Shown piece by piece: positions 31,232 through 43,967 of a stretch of DNA of 64,000 nucleotides. The notes under the pieces were generated by a model. The model saw only the letters and a program-made list of their open reading frames with translations. It searched no databases and was not told the origin of the DNA. The DNA is from Tuctoria greenei (lineage: Eukaryota > Streptophyta > Magnoliopsida > Poales > Poaceae), in assembly GCA_036927565.1 (NCBI GenBank), contig JAYESD010000005.1, positions 147,635,196-147,699,195 on the forward strand, given 5' to 3'. Position numbers and translations under genes: made by a program. Positions within the stretch are counted from its first letter, which is position 1. Every line of letters starts with the position of its first letter.

Positions 31232-34200
31232 TTTGTTCTTGCAGGCCTATTCCTCCGATGGATCGAAATGGGTGCTAGATAGTGGATGGACCAACCACAT
31301 GACCGGAGAAAGAAGGATGTTTGTTGAACATGAAGAAAATGAAGATCCAAGCGATTTTGGAGACAACAGTCAAGGAAGGGTGCTCAGTACCGGTAAAATT
31401 GCGATTTCACCTCAACACACTCTTTCTCATGTTTTACATGTCGATTCCTTAGATTATAACATACTGTCCATATCTCAATTATGTGACAAGGGTTATAATT
31501 ACTTGTTCACTAATGAGGGTGTGACCATCTCTAGAAGGAGTGATAACTCGGTTGCATTCAAGGGTGCGTTAAAGGGAAATTTTTATCTAGTTGACTTCAA
31601 CAAAGATAAAGCTGAACTTGAAACATGCTTGATTGCAAAGACCAACATGGGTTGGCTGTGGCATAGACGGCTAGCACATGCTGGTATGAGGAATCTCCAA
31701 AAACTCCTTAAGGGCGATCACATCCGATGTTTGAAGGATGTTGTTTTTGAGAAAGATGGGCCTTGTAGCGCGTGCCAAGCCTGTAAGCAAGTAGGAGCAC
31801 CCAATCCCGCGAAGAACGTCATAACAACGACAAGACCACTTGAGCTACTTCGCATGGATCTATTTGGTACAATTGCTTACATAAGCATCGGCGGTAACAA
31901 ATAAGGTTTAGTAATTGTTGATGATTTTTTGCGCTTCACGTGGGTTGTCTTTTTGCATGATAAGACAGAAACTCAAGGAACACTCAAGAAGTTTTTCAAG
32001 CATGCCCAAAATGAATTCTCGTTGAAGATCAAGAACATACAAAGTGACAACAGCACGGAATTCAAGAACACCCAAGTTGAGGAGTACCTAGACGAAGAAG
32101 GGATAAAACATGAATTTTCAGCACCGTATTCCCCTGAACAAAACGGAGTAGCCGAAAGGAAGAACTGAACCCTCATTGAGATGACAAGGACAATGCTCGA
32201 TGAGTACAAGACATCGGATCGGTTTTGGGCTGAAGCGGTTAACACCGCTTGTCACGTCATAAACCAACTCTATCTTCATCGCCTACTCAAGAAAACGTCA
32301 TATGAACTACTCACCGGTATCAAGCCGAATATTTCCTATTTTCGAGTCTTCGGTTCTAAATGTTATATTTTGAACAAGAAGCCTAGGACTTTAAAGTTCA
32401 CTTCGAAGTCCGATGAATGTTTCTTGCTTGGCTATGTTCCGAACTCTTACGCCTATCGAGTCTTCAACAAGGTCTTCGGACTTGTTGAAGTAGCACATGA
32501 CGTAGTGTTCGATGAAACTAACGGCTCTCAAGAAGAGAAAGTTGATCAATGTGTGCTAGATAGAGAAGAAGCTCCATGTCAAGTGTTGAAAAGAATGGCG
32601 TTGGGCGATGTTCGACCACAAGCGCCACCTCCAAATGCAAATGAAGACAATGAACCACAAGTGGAGGTAAATGATCAAGGGGGAGCTTCTACCCATGATA
32701 AATCTCATGAAGATCAAGGTGACCAACAAATCAATGAGGGCAACCATCTAGGGGGAGAAGAAGATGACTGTGAAGATTCAAGACCACAAGTGCCACATCC
32801 AAGAGTACACCAATACATCCAAAGAGATCACCCCGTCGACAACATAATCGGTGACATCCAAAAGGGAGTAAGAACTAGATCTCGAATAGCTAAGTTTTGT
32901 GAACATTTCTCATTTGTATCCTCTTTGGAACCACACAGGGTTGAAGATGCATTGAGAGATCCAGATTGGATGGTGGCAATGCAAGAAGAATTGAACAACT
33001 TCAAATAGAACAAGGTCTCAGAACTTGTTGAAAGGCCCAAGTTCAACATCATCGGCAGTAAATGGGTGTTCCGCAACAAGCAATACAAACACGGGGTGGT
33101 GACAAGAAACAAGGCACGACTTGTGGACAAAGGGTATTTACAAGTAAAGGGTTTGGATTTTGACCAGACTTTTGCTCCCGTAGCTAGGCTTGAATCTATT
33201 CGAATATTACTTGCATATGCTACTCACCATGATTTCATGCTCTATCAAATGAATGTGAAAAGTGCCTTCCTCAATTGACCAATCAAGGAGGAGGTGTACG
33301 TGGAGCAACCCCCGGATTTGAAGATCAAGAGTTCCCTGACCATGTGTTCAAACTGCATAAGGCTCTCTATGGCCTCAAACAAGCTTTTAGAGCTTGTTAT
33401 GAGTGCCTTAGAGATTTTTTCATTGAAAATGGATTTAAGATTGGCAAAGCTGATTACACGTTTTTTACGAAGCACTTTGACAATGATCAATTTATCTGTC
33501 AAATTTATGTTGATGATATTATATTTGGTTCAACTAACAAATTCTTGTGTGAACAATTTAGTAAGATTATGACATATAGATTCGAGATGTCTATGATGGG
33601 AGAATTGAGATATTTCTTTGGATTAAAAGTGAAGCAACAAAAGGAAGGGACGTTCATAAGCCAAACCAAGTATACTCAAGACATACTCAAGAAGTTTGGA
33701 ATGGTCAAGGTGAAGCCTATCAAGACTCCCATGGCAACAAATGGACACTTGGATCTCAGTGAAGACGGACCAAATGTGGATCAAAAGGTATACTGCTCCA
33801 TGATTGGTTCCCTACTTTATTTATGTGCATCTAGTTCTGACATTATGTTGAGTGTATGTTTGTGTGCACGATTTCAAGAAAATCCTAAGGAGTGTCATTT
33901 GACAGCCATAAAAAGAATCTTGCGATATTTAGTTCATACACCCAACCTAGGCCTTTCAAATCCTAAAGGTTCCGAGTTCAATATCATTGGATACTCCGAT
34001 GCAGATTATGCCGGATGCAAAGTATATAGAAAAAGCACCTTCGGTACATGCCAATTCCTAGGTAGATCCCTAGTTTATTGGTCCTCCAAGAAACAAAACT
34101 CCATTGCCTTATCCACGGCCGAAGCAGAGTATGTTGCAGCCAGAAGTTGTTGTGCACAACTCCTTTAGATGCGACGAACTCTATGAGATTACGGTTACAA

Positions 34201-34458
34201 TATGAGTCGTATTCCACTCCTTTGTGATAATGAGAGTGCTATTAAAATTCTCAAAACCCCATTGAGCACTCTAGGACCAAACACATAGACATCCAACATC
34301 ATTTCTTGAGAGACCACTCAATGAAAGTAGACATAGCCATTTCCCATGTCAACAAAGAAAAACAACTAGCTGATATATTCACCAAGCCACTTGATGAAAA
34401 ATGTTTTTGCGAGCTCCAAAATGAACTAAATATCCTTGATGCTCGGAACGTGTCTTGA
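31232..34458 (+). pseudogene. Element C pol: protease, integrase, RT, RNase H
   Basis: In the frame shifted from gag. Protease WVLDSGWTNHMTG (DSG; the usual Cys after DSG is Trp) at about 31270; GAG-pre-integrase LWHRRLAHAGM ... CSACQACK; integrase with LRMDLF, IQSDNSTEF (the usual Gly after DN is Ser) and EQNGVAERKN. A linker (about 32500-32850) rich in Asp/Glu/Gln follows, then RT with TFAPVARLESIRILL, GLKQAFRACY and YVDDIIFGS near 33505, then RNase H with YSDADYAGCK and ALSTAEAEYVAA. Stops: TAA 31902, TGA 32166, TAG 33006, TGA 33276 (Gly expected), TAG 34166, plus shifts near 33310 and 34190. The reading ends at TGA 34456-34458. Confidence 0.85.
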
Positions 34459-35026
34459 AAACTTGCATACCTGTATGGATTCTTCAAAATCTATTGATTG
34501 TGTTATGAAAATCATCTCTCTCTATTTTCTCTGAAAAACTATGTTAATTACTTGATCTTGGTGAATTATGGTCATAGCTTGATTGCTGTATGTTTACTAA
34601 TCATATTCATCAAGATTATTTGTGTGTTTTGCCCCCTATTTTCTTTGTAAGCACCTTCGAATATATACGAATGGGCTAAATGCTTCTGTTCTGGTGACCA
34701 CGGACTAGTCCATGGTTACTCGGAATAGTCCGCACACTGCAGACAAGTCCGCAGAGATCCGGTAGTCCGAACTAGTCCGATTGACGACGGACTAGTCTGA
34801 TTTTTTGAGTCCATAACCCTAGGGCCGCCAAACCCTAATCTCCTTCATCCTCACAACGTTCCTCACATTCTCTCTCCTCACTCGAGCGCCCCCAAGGTGA
34901 TTTGGCGATTTCTCCACCAAATCTCTTCAACTCTCCGTAGAAAACAATCTTCATCACAAGGGGATCAAGGTCCACGTACTAGTCCGCAACAACATCTCCT
35001 CCAACCTCAAGAATTGAAGGATTTTG
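34459..35026 (+). other. Element C pol-ORF3 spacer and ORF3 leader
   Basis: 34701-34803 holds a palindrome cluster (CGGACTAGTCCATGG, AACTAGTCCG and relatives). After it, the pyrimidine-rich stretch from about 34808 to 35026 contains no ATG at all, as expected of a 5' leader. It ends at a splice-donor-like TTTTG|GTAAAC. No TATA box is obvious. Inferred role: promoter and leader of a separate ORF3 mRNA. Confidence 0.6.
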
Positions 35027-35359
35027 GTAAACTTTCTCCAAAACTCAGAATCCTTGATTTCCTGTGTTATGGACCAAATTGCTTAGCTCCACTAGGTAAT
35101 ACATAACTCCTTGTTGTATTACATCTACCTTGAGCTACTTTTGCATTGAGAAATACCATTGATTTGCTAGTTAGGGTTTGAGAAGTTGAACATCGGACTA
35201 GTCTGGTCTCGGTACGGACAAGTCCGGTACTCCAGACTAGTCCGCACTTGAGCACCAGAAGGGTCCGATTTTTGACTGAACTCAACCCTAAATTCCAACT
35301 ACTCAATGCATTTCCTTGCCATCAATTCTCATCCATGTATTGTATATCCCTCTTGTCAG
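35027..35359 (+). other. Candidate 5'UTR intron of C ORF3 (333 bp)
   Basis: GGTAAACTTTC at the left and TCTTGTCAG|GAGCATG at the right, four bases before the ORF3 start codon. Elements A (39244-39576, 333 bp) and D (56444-56110, 335 bp) keep both borders. Three palindrome copies lie inside (35193-35248). Splicing is inferred only. Confidence 0.55.
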
Positions 35360-35363
35360 GAGC

Positions 35364-36920
35364 ATGTCGAGCTCCAACAATGAGATTTCCGACTTTGAGG
35401 CCGAGATGGAACAAGACTCTTTGCCTCGTGCTTCGACAGGGCAAAGCAAGAAGAGGCAAGAGCGTGCTGCCAAGCCCTAGCCCACTCCACCTAGGATGCG
35501 ACGGAAGGTTGCAGCCAAGAAGCCAGCTTCAAAAGCTCAAGATTTGGTTGGCTCCATCTCAGCAGCTCATCGCCAATCCAAAGGGAAAGGCAAAGGGATT
35601 GCCTCTGGCCCGATTGGCCCTGTTCGGATGAGTGCACCAAGACAGGGGAACAGATACCCCTCTGAAGAAAGATTCAATGGAAAAGGAAGCGATGTAGCTT
35701 CAAAGCTCAGGACGATTGAGTGTTACAGCAGTTCCAGGAAGGTAGCTGATGCAAGGTTTTGGAGCAACTTTTATGTGGACTACTATATTTTTGTGTATCT
35801 CATGATGAAGACTCTGGTGGTCCGCAACCAGTGGATTGACTGGAACCATTTTGAAAGAAAAAGTTGTGGTGCTTTCGATGAAGTGGTAGAGGCTGCCATG
35901 AGGCATGGTCTGAAGGATTTGTTTGCCTTCAGATACAACTAGAATGATGAAGTCATTGCTCAGTTTTATGCTACCTGCTATTTTGCTAGTGATGAAGAGG
36001 AGAGGGTGACTTGGATGACTCACGGATCCAAGTACACCGTGACTTATCATGAGTTTGTGAGATTGCTTCACCTAGAAGACACTGGCAACAATGAGCTCAT
36101 CATCCACAACATTGGCATCCTGGAGAAGGACTAGATGAAGTTCCTTTATGACAGTTGCCTGAAATTCAATCCCTGTTCCACCAAGAACATGAAGCCATTC
36201 TTCATGGTTCCAAATAGCGTGCTCTGGAAGACTATTGCTCTGAAATACGGAGATGCAGGGTGTGTCCAAGGCTATTTGAGGACATTGATGAAGGTGATCA
36301 GCAAGGACAAAAAGTTTGATGTTTTTGACTATATTTAGAATGATATGGTGAACATCTTTTGCACACCAAACCACTCCTGTGGCTATGCACCGTACTTGAT
36401 GTTTATGATTGAGAAAGTCAAAGGAATTGAGTTCGTGAAGGATGTAGAGCATACTCCTCTAAGGCCCCATAAGCCTCCCCAAGCCACCCTCCCAGCTGCT
36501 GCATCTCCTGTGTCAAGTGAAGAGGCCCCAAGAAGAACTCAAGGAGATGCAAGGACTGCTCCCACTACTAGGGCCCCTCCTCAAAAAGGGTCTCCTAGTG
36601 GCATCTTGAAGTACTTTGCCGCCATCTTTGGCTCCTGCAAAAAGGTTGAATTGAAGATTCATAAGTTGACCAAGGAAAGGAAGGCAGACATGAAATATGT
36701 GAAAGAAAATGTCAAGAACATTTATCAAAAGCTGGAGATCGAGCCTGTTGGAACTCCTATTATCTCTGATGACTTAGCTTCAGACTTCTCTAAGCTCCCA
36801 CCTCTCTCTCACTCTGAGGTCACCTATTTTTGTGTTGGGGGCACTTCGAGTGGATCCGCTCCTCCTCCTCCTCCTCAGCCTGAAGATGAAGACGATGAGA
36901 GGACCAACAGCGAGGAATGA
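35364..36920 (+). pseudogene. Element C ORF3, plant-transposon-associated protein of unknown function
   Basis: 518 codons from ATG 35364 (MSSSNNEISDFEAEMEQ). Lys-rich lead with KGKGKGIASGPIGP, then a conserved domain (ARFWSNFYVDYYIFVYLMMK ... WIDWNHFERKSCGAF ... TWMTHGSKYTVTYHEF ... MKPFFMVPNSVLWKTIA ... CGYAPYLMFMIEKVKG), a coiled coil (LTKERKADMKYVKENVK), and an acidic Pro-rich tail ending NSEE. No signal peptide or transmembrane helix, so it does not look like an envelope. It resembles what databases call putative plant transposon protein. Four in-frame TAG codons: about 35478, 35941 (Trp in relatives), 36132 and 36336. Homologous to 39582-41156 and 54543-56105. Confidence 0.75.
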
Positions 36921-37506
<586 letters not shown>

Positions 37507-39065
37507 TGAAATTGCATCTAGGCATCCCTTGTGGATCTTGGTTGATTTATGACAAACAAATGAGATCCTAACCAAATTGTTGAGATGAGAGCAGGTTTCA
37601 ATGAAATTATGAAGAAAGCACAAAAAGAAAGGAGAGTGAGGAATCAAGTTGAAAAGAGCTCAAGAGATGAATAGAATACTCTTTGTGTATGGAGTGTGTC
37701 AGAGAAACACACCCCAAGAGCTCAAGAAAAAAACACTCTCACTGCACAAGTTTACATAGGTCCGGACTAGTCTGATGTTCCCCGGACCAGTCTGATATTC
37801 TCTCTGTCCTGGATCGGACAAGTCCTCCCAGTGCGGACTTGTCCACAATGGACTAGTCTGATAAGTCCGGACAAGTTTGATAATGTCTCTGATCAATATC
37901 GGACAAGTCCGATATTCTACAGACTAGTCCGAAATCCTCACTGGCCAATTTCGGACAAGTCCTCCATTTTCGGACTTGTCCTTAACCCCTCAAAATTTCA
38001 CGACACTGAACTAGTCCAATATTATCCGGACAAGTCCGATAACCTCTCTGATTAAAATCGGACAAGTCATTCAAGTGCGGACTTGTCCTCAATTCACTAA
38101 GGGATTCACCACGCCGGACAATTCCGATATGTGTCGGACTAGTCCAAACATCTCCAGAGACAAAATCAGACTAGTCCGCCAGTTGTCGGACAAGTCCGAT
38201 AATTCAGAACACATAGGGTTTCCCACACGCCGCACACCGGACTAGTCCGACGTCCACCACGGACTACTCCGGACTTCGTAAACCCTAACGGTAACCTTTG
38301 GAAACCCTAGTATAAATAGAGTTGCATGGCCCTACGATGATCTCTCTCGACCCCCTGCGCCGTCACACCTTCCAAGAGCCTAGAAAACACGTCTCTCCAC
38401 ACAATCCAATGCAAGAAAGATCAAATCCTTGAGGATTAACCATAGATCAAAGGAGAGACACATTCTTCATGTCTCGAGCTCTTTGGTTAGATTCTCTCAC
38501 ACACTCTCGCTGTTTTATTGCATATCTTTTGAGTTTTTTTGGTGGTAATTCGAATTGTAAATCCTGGGGAGCCCTCAACTTGTGAGAAGGTCCCTTGAAC
38601 ACGGTTATTTACTCCTTTGTAATTAGTGGAAGAGAATCAACCTCTGTGGTGATTCGACGAGGGTAGGGTTGGTGAAGACCCGGTCCTCCGTGGACTCCTC
38701 AACGTGGACATAGATTTCCTCTGTGGAATCGAACCACAGGATAAAAACCTTGTGTCTTTACTTTTGTTCTTACTATTCATTGCAATCTAGGGTTTGCTCG
38801 ATCTTGTTCAACTTACGTTAAAACTTCAAAAGTAAAGTTAACTTGTGCCATATCTAGTTTCATTAAAGAAATATACAATTTCCGCTGCATAGAGTACTTG
38901 AATCAAAATTATTGATCAAACTTGATCGATCTAGTCCGCACACAACGAACTAGTCCGCACCCTACCGGACTAGTCCGATTTATCTGTGTTGATAAGGTTG
39001 CTAAGTATTTTAGGTTCTGACAAAAGATCAAAAAGCCTATTCACCCCCCCTCTAGGCTACATTCA
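37507..39065 (+). repeat. 3' LTR of element C (1559 bp)
   Basis: Starts TGAAATTGCATCTAGGC, ends GCTACATTCA. Collinear with the 5' LTR, with palindrome array at 37759-38275 and TATA box at 38311-38318. Confidence 0.9.
37759..38275 (+). repeat. Palindrome array in C 3' LTR
   Basis: Same order of palindromes and spacers as 27547-28018, with extra copies such as CGGACAAGTCCGATAACC and CCGGACTAGTCCGACGTCC. It differs from the 5' copy by small gains and losses of repeat units. Confidence 0.85.
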
Positions 39066-39581
39066 TCTGACAGCCTCCATTGCATTCTCTCTCCTCTTTC
39101 GTGAGCCCCAAAGGCAATATTCACATCTAGCGACCAAAAACGTGGATTTCTCCAAGGGAAATCCCCTCCTCAGCGTGAAGCTTGTCCACTCTTGACTAAT
39201 CCGGCCCCAAGTCCGCTCCTTCAGCTCGAATCTTCACTTTTCGGTAAAAATCCCCCTCAAACCCTAGCTCTCAACTTTTCTTGATTCTAGCTTGTTTCAC
39301 TCGATTGCTATATCATACATTACTTCTCTAGATGTACTCCTACTGTTTCCTAGTCCTTGTGCATCAATTCGAGCTAGATTTGGTCCAAATAGGAAAGTTA
39401 GGGTTCTTATGCCAGACCGGACTAGTCCGGTGTCCAAGTGAGGACAAGTCCGGTTCACCGGACAGGTCCACACTCTAAAAACGGACAAGTCTGGTATCTG
39501 ACATCTGGACTTCTAAATTCCTAATTGTTCTTAGTCTTCAATCCATTCTTATCTAATCCTTGAACCTCCTTGTTAGGCACA
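39066..39581 (+). other. Element A ORF3 leader with candidate intron
   Basis: Resumes A after C. The leader 39066-39243 has no ATG. A candidate intron runs 39244-39576 (TTTTCG|GTAAAAA to CTTGTTAG|GCACAATG) and holds palindromes at 39412-39495 (CCGGACTAGTCCGGTG and others). Confidence 0.55.
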
Positions 39582-41156
39582 ATGTCTTCAGGTTCAGAGG
39601 ACAGTTCCTTTCATTATGATGAAGAGGTTGAGTGTGCTCGAGTGCAAAGAGCCAAGGAGAGGGTGATGAAGAAAAGACATGATGTCAATGACCACTCTAC
39701 TCCTTCCGGTGACACTCTTCCTAAGAGAAGGAGAGTTATAGTGAAGTAAGCTCAGGGCAAGGATGCAGCTGGGAGCTCATCAGGGCCCAAGAGAGCCCTC
39801 AATAAGGGCAAAGGACTTGCTAGTGGCTCTATTGGCCCATTGAAGATGGAAGCCCCTACTCACCGCAACAGATAGCCATCTAGTGCTGATTTCACTGGCA
39901 AATGTGGTGAGCTAGCTGACAAGTTCAGGAAGATAGAAGTCTATGATCAGCCCAAACAATCAATTGATCCCAGATTTTGGAGTAATTTCCATGCTGATTA
40001 CTATGAACATGTGTAATTAAAGATGAGGAATCTTGTCATTGAAAGTCAATGGGTTGATATTACCTATCTCCAATTTAAAAGATGTCAAGCCTATCAAGAG
40101 GTTCTGGAAGCCTTGGAGTTGCGTGGACTGAAGGATCTAGTCTCCTTCTACTGGGACTGGAACATTGAGGTCATCACTCAATTCTAATCCACCCTCTACT
40201 TTGCTCGTGATAACAGTGTCAGGATGATCTGGATGACACATGGAGCAAAGTACAGTGTCACTTATGAGGAGTTTGCAAGAATTATTCACCTAGAAGTTTC
40301 TTTGGAGAATGACATCATTATCCACAATTTGAAGCCTCTGGAGAAAGATCAGCTTGACTTTCTCTATGATACAATGATGCCATTCAAGTCTCCAACCACT
40401 AAGTATTTGAAGCCCTTCCATGCTATCCTTAACAGGATCCTGAGGAAGACCATTGCTCCCAAAGAGGGAGATGCAGGGACCATTCAAGGCACCCTCAGAA
40501 CATTGATGTAGGTGATAAGCAGGAGAAGGACCTTCAATGTCTTTGAGTACATGTACAATGACATTGTGAACATTTCCATCACTCCTAACAGGTCCTGTGG
40601 CTATGAACCTTACATCATGTACATGATTGAGAAGGTGACAGGACTAGAATTTGTCAAGGATGTGCCTCACACTAGACTCAGGCCCCAGAAGCCTACCATC
40701 TACACTGTCCCCTCTGCTCCTAATTCACCTGTAGAGGAAAGAAGATCCAAGAGGGCTCATGAAGGCACAAGACCTGAGGCTTCTACTCCTACTCCTCCAC
40801 CTCCTAGAGAGTCATCCAGTGGAATTTTGAAGATGCTGTCATCCATCTTTGCTTCCTATCGCAAAGTGGAAATCAAGCAGCATAAGGAGAGTCTGACCAG
40901 AAAGAAGCATCTGAGATATGTGAAGGCCAACATCAAAGCCATATGTGACAAGCTAGAGATTGATCCAGTGGGGTCACCTCAGATCTCAGAAGACTCTGAA
41001 GAAGATATCACTAAGATGGCTCCTTTAACTGACCAAGAGTTGGCCTCATTTGGACTGGCTAGTACCTCTGCCCCTCCTCCTCTTCCTCAAGCACCTAAAG
41101 ATGAAGAAGAAGATGAAGAGATGACTAAGAGTGAGAGAGGTAGTGTTGATGAGTGA
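39582..41156 (+). pseudogene. Element A ORF3 (same family as C ORF3)
   Basis: 524 codons from ATG 39582 (MSSGSEDSSFHYDEEVE). Same plan as in C: Lys/Gly-rich lead (NKGKGLASGSIGPLKM), core domain (PRFWSNFHADYYEHV, TWMTHG-equivalent IWMTHGAKYSVTYEEFARI, FVKDVPHTRLRPQKP), a coiled coil (LTRKKHLRYVKANIK) and an acidic tail ending RGSVDE. It is diverged from C and D throughout. In-frame stops at about 39747, 39873, 40014, 40185 and 40509. The WDWNIEV text shows that the residue changed to a stop in C and D is Trp in this copy. Confidence 0.75.
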
Positions 41157-41541
41157 TTCCACTCAATTTTCCCTTTTTGGTGCCTTGATGCCGAAGGGGG
41201 AGAGATTGAGACTAGTTGTCTAGGTTGTAGTTTTAAAGCCATTAAGGACTTGTGATCAAGGACATGTACTAATTTTGGATGTGCTTAATTTACTTAGTGT
41301 GTGATTCTTAGTTAATGTTAATGTGATGATTGTTGCTATAATTGTCAAATGCTTTTGTATTGCTCATCACATCTTTTGATCACACACTTGTTGGGCACCC
41401 CACCATAAAGAGTGCATATATGTGAGAAGTATTTCGTTACTCATTCATTATTCTCACATATGCACACTTTATGAAAATTGGCTTTTTATTCTTAATTGTG
41501 ATATCTCAATTGGTTGTCATCAATCACCAAAAGGGGGAGAT
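41157..41541 (+). other. Element A 3' untranslated region and polypurine tract
   Basis: Holds the conserved CACCCCACCATAAAGAGTGC box and ends in AAAAGGGGGAGAT (41529-41541). Confidence 0.7.
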
Positions 41542-43099
41542 TGAAAGTGCATCTAGGCAATCCCTTGTGGGTTTTGGATGATTGATGACAAACAAATGAG
41601 ATCCTAATGAATTTGTTGAGATGATTGCAGGTTAAGCAAAATGAGATAGTTTGGTGCACTCAAAAAGGTGAAAAATGAAGTGATGTACAAAAGAGAAAAG
41701 CCCAACGGACAACTGAAGCACAAAGTAGATTTAAATGTATAGGATGTGTGTGAGGGACACATCCCAAGATCTCAAGTCTTTGCGTAGGGGTAAGGGCTTA
41801 ACAACACCTAAAAATTCACTGAGCACCGACTAGTCCGCTCATGGACCGGACTACTCTGTTAAACTCTCTGTTGTCCAAGTACACTGTGCACCGGACTAGT
41901 GTGATCGTGGACCGGACTAGTCCATTAACCTTTCTGCAATCCAATAACATAGTGCACCAGACTAGTCCAATCATGGATCGGACTAGTCTGTTAATGTCTC
42001 TGTAAATCCTTTTCAGTGCACTCCGGACAAGTTCGTTCACAGGACAGGACTAGTTCATTGAACTCTCTGGAGTTCAATTACACATACCACCGGACAAGTC
42101 TGTTATTGGATCAGACTAGTTCGTTCAACTCCCTCGAGTTGAATTACACATGGCACCAGACAAGTCTGGACATCCACTAGACTAGTCTGGTATACCTCAC
42201 ACAATTAGGGTTTCTAGTGTGCTGCATTCCAGACCAACTTTTACATAGCACGTCCGACAAGTACGGTACCCAGTACGGACTAGTCCGATCATGTGGATTT
42301 CTAACGGTAACTTTTTGGAAACCCTATAAATATTATATCCACGGCCCCACATTACAACTTTCTATTCCTACTGTCAAACTCATAAACCCTAGTGCCGCCA
42401 CCTGTCCCAAGAGCCCAAAACACATCTCCCCACGCATCTAAAGTCTAAAAAGGTGAAAATCAATTGAACACTTAGATTTGGGATTGGGAGATCGTTGTCT
42501 ACATGTCGTTGAGCTCTTGGGGTTTGACCTCTTGACACTCGTGCTCTTTCTTGTAATATTTTCAAGTGTATTTGATCATTTTCTCATTGTAATTCTTGTG
42601 GGAGCCCTCAACGTGTGAGGTTGCCCCATAAACTCGATGATTGCCCGTGATAGTGGAATCAAGTCGGCCATGTGTGGTGACTTGAAGAGGGAAAGGGTTT
42701 GAAGAGACCCGACTCTGTGTGGGGTTCCTCAACGAGGAGTAGATCTCTTTGGTTAGATCGAACCTCAGTAAAAATTGATGTATTGTGTGCTTCTTTACTT
42801 TTGCATTTTTGATTAGGGCACATAGTTGATCCATGTCATAACTTGAATTGCAAATTGTTTTTCACATGCAACTTCACGACATCAATTGTAAATTCAAGTA
42901 ATCTTATCTGTTGTTCATATTTCTACTGCTTAAAAGAATTTAAATCCTGTATCGATACTTAGTCAAATCGGCATACACCAGGCACACCAGACTAGTCTGC
43001 CCACACAACCGGACAAGTCCGGTCAATCAATTTTTTGACCGTTTGATTAAGTGTGCAAGAAATTTTCAAATCCTATTCACCCCCTCTAGGCCACATTCA
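41542..43099 (+). repeat. 3' LTR of element A (1558 bp)
   Basis: TGAAAGTGCATCTAGGCAATC start and CTAGGCCACATTCA end; same family as the C and D LTRs but more diverged. Palindrome array at 41820-42290, TATA box TATAAATA at 42325-42332. E's coding text begins right after it at 43100. The 5' LTR lies left of the window. Confidence 0.85.
41820..42290 (+). repeat. Palindrome array in A 3' LTR
   Basis: Copies such as CGGACTAGTCC, CCGGACAAGTCTG and ACGGACTAGTCCGATC with spacers (TTAACTCTCTG, CAATTACACA) that are partly different from those of C. Many outer CG dinucleotides are changed to TG or CA. Confidence 0.8.
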
Positions 43100-43967
43100 T
43101 CTATGAGCATGCTCAGAGGGCCAATGAAGTGGCAGAAAGCCGCTCGAAGAGTCTCAACGTTGTGAGGGAACAACTCCTCAAATGTCGAGACAAATTGGAT
43201 AATAAGGAGGATGAACTCCAAAGAAGAGAAGATAAGATCCAAAAGAGGGAGAATGAATTCTCTCATTGGCACGCGACGAGTAGGACTTGGCTGGTCGCAT
43301 GGAAGAATTCAAGTCCTGGTGCAAACAAGAGAAGCACTGATTGTGGCTGGTAGGGGAATGAGTCAGCAAAAGAGAAAGTGCTATCTCTGCCAGGGAAGAT
43401 ACAAAGAAGGCGAAGGATCTTGCAGAAAGGCAAGCCTGCAATTACCTGCGAGAGAAGCATGTTGTCGATCAAGAGAAGTTGCTAGTTGAACAGATCTAGC
43501 AACACGCCTAGGAGGTCGAGCGTTTCTCGAAGGAGGGTTCTGCGGATCTCTCTTCTGTAAAGAGGTCACTTGAGGAGCTCTGAAGCGCGAGAGTAATTGA
43601 GTCCCAGCAGGCCTGGGACTTCCTCAGGCAAGCGAATGAAGCTATGGTACCTTTTGGATTTAGCCCGGTCCAACGAGCTGATCTGGAGCTAGAGATGGAC
43701 AAAACCCTTATGGCACTTAACTCCGCTAGCACAAAGGTGGAGGCTCTTGGAGATGTGGTCGTCTACGAGATTGAGACTGAAGGGAAATATCTGGCTAGGA
43801 ACATCACAGAGTATGTGCTGACATGCTTCTGAAGTCCAGACTCCTCGATGTCTCTAGCTCTAGTGTTCGAAGGACCCATCGCCGAGGAGGAGGAAGCTAC
43901 CAAGGTCAGCGTCCAAGAAGTCGCCGAGACAGTCGCTTCATTCTTCGTGAGGAACTCCAGTAGCTAG
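43100..43967 (+). pseudogene. E extra ORF, coiled-coil C-terminus
   Basis: Antisense to E pol. Begins inside a heptad-rich coiled coil (KDELQRREDK-type text, 43130-43260), passes through at least two frame changes (near 43265 and 43580, both Glu/Lys/Arg-rich), and ends in the conserved block MVPFGFSPVQRADLELEMDK ... ARNITEYVLTC ... VAETVASFF, with stop at 43965-43967. A TGA at 43830 interrupts that block. It matches the C-terminus of the T1 antisense ORF (15060-14711). The N-terminal part is beyond element A. Confidence 0.7.
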
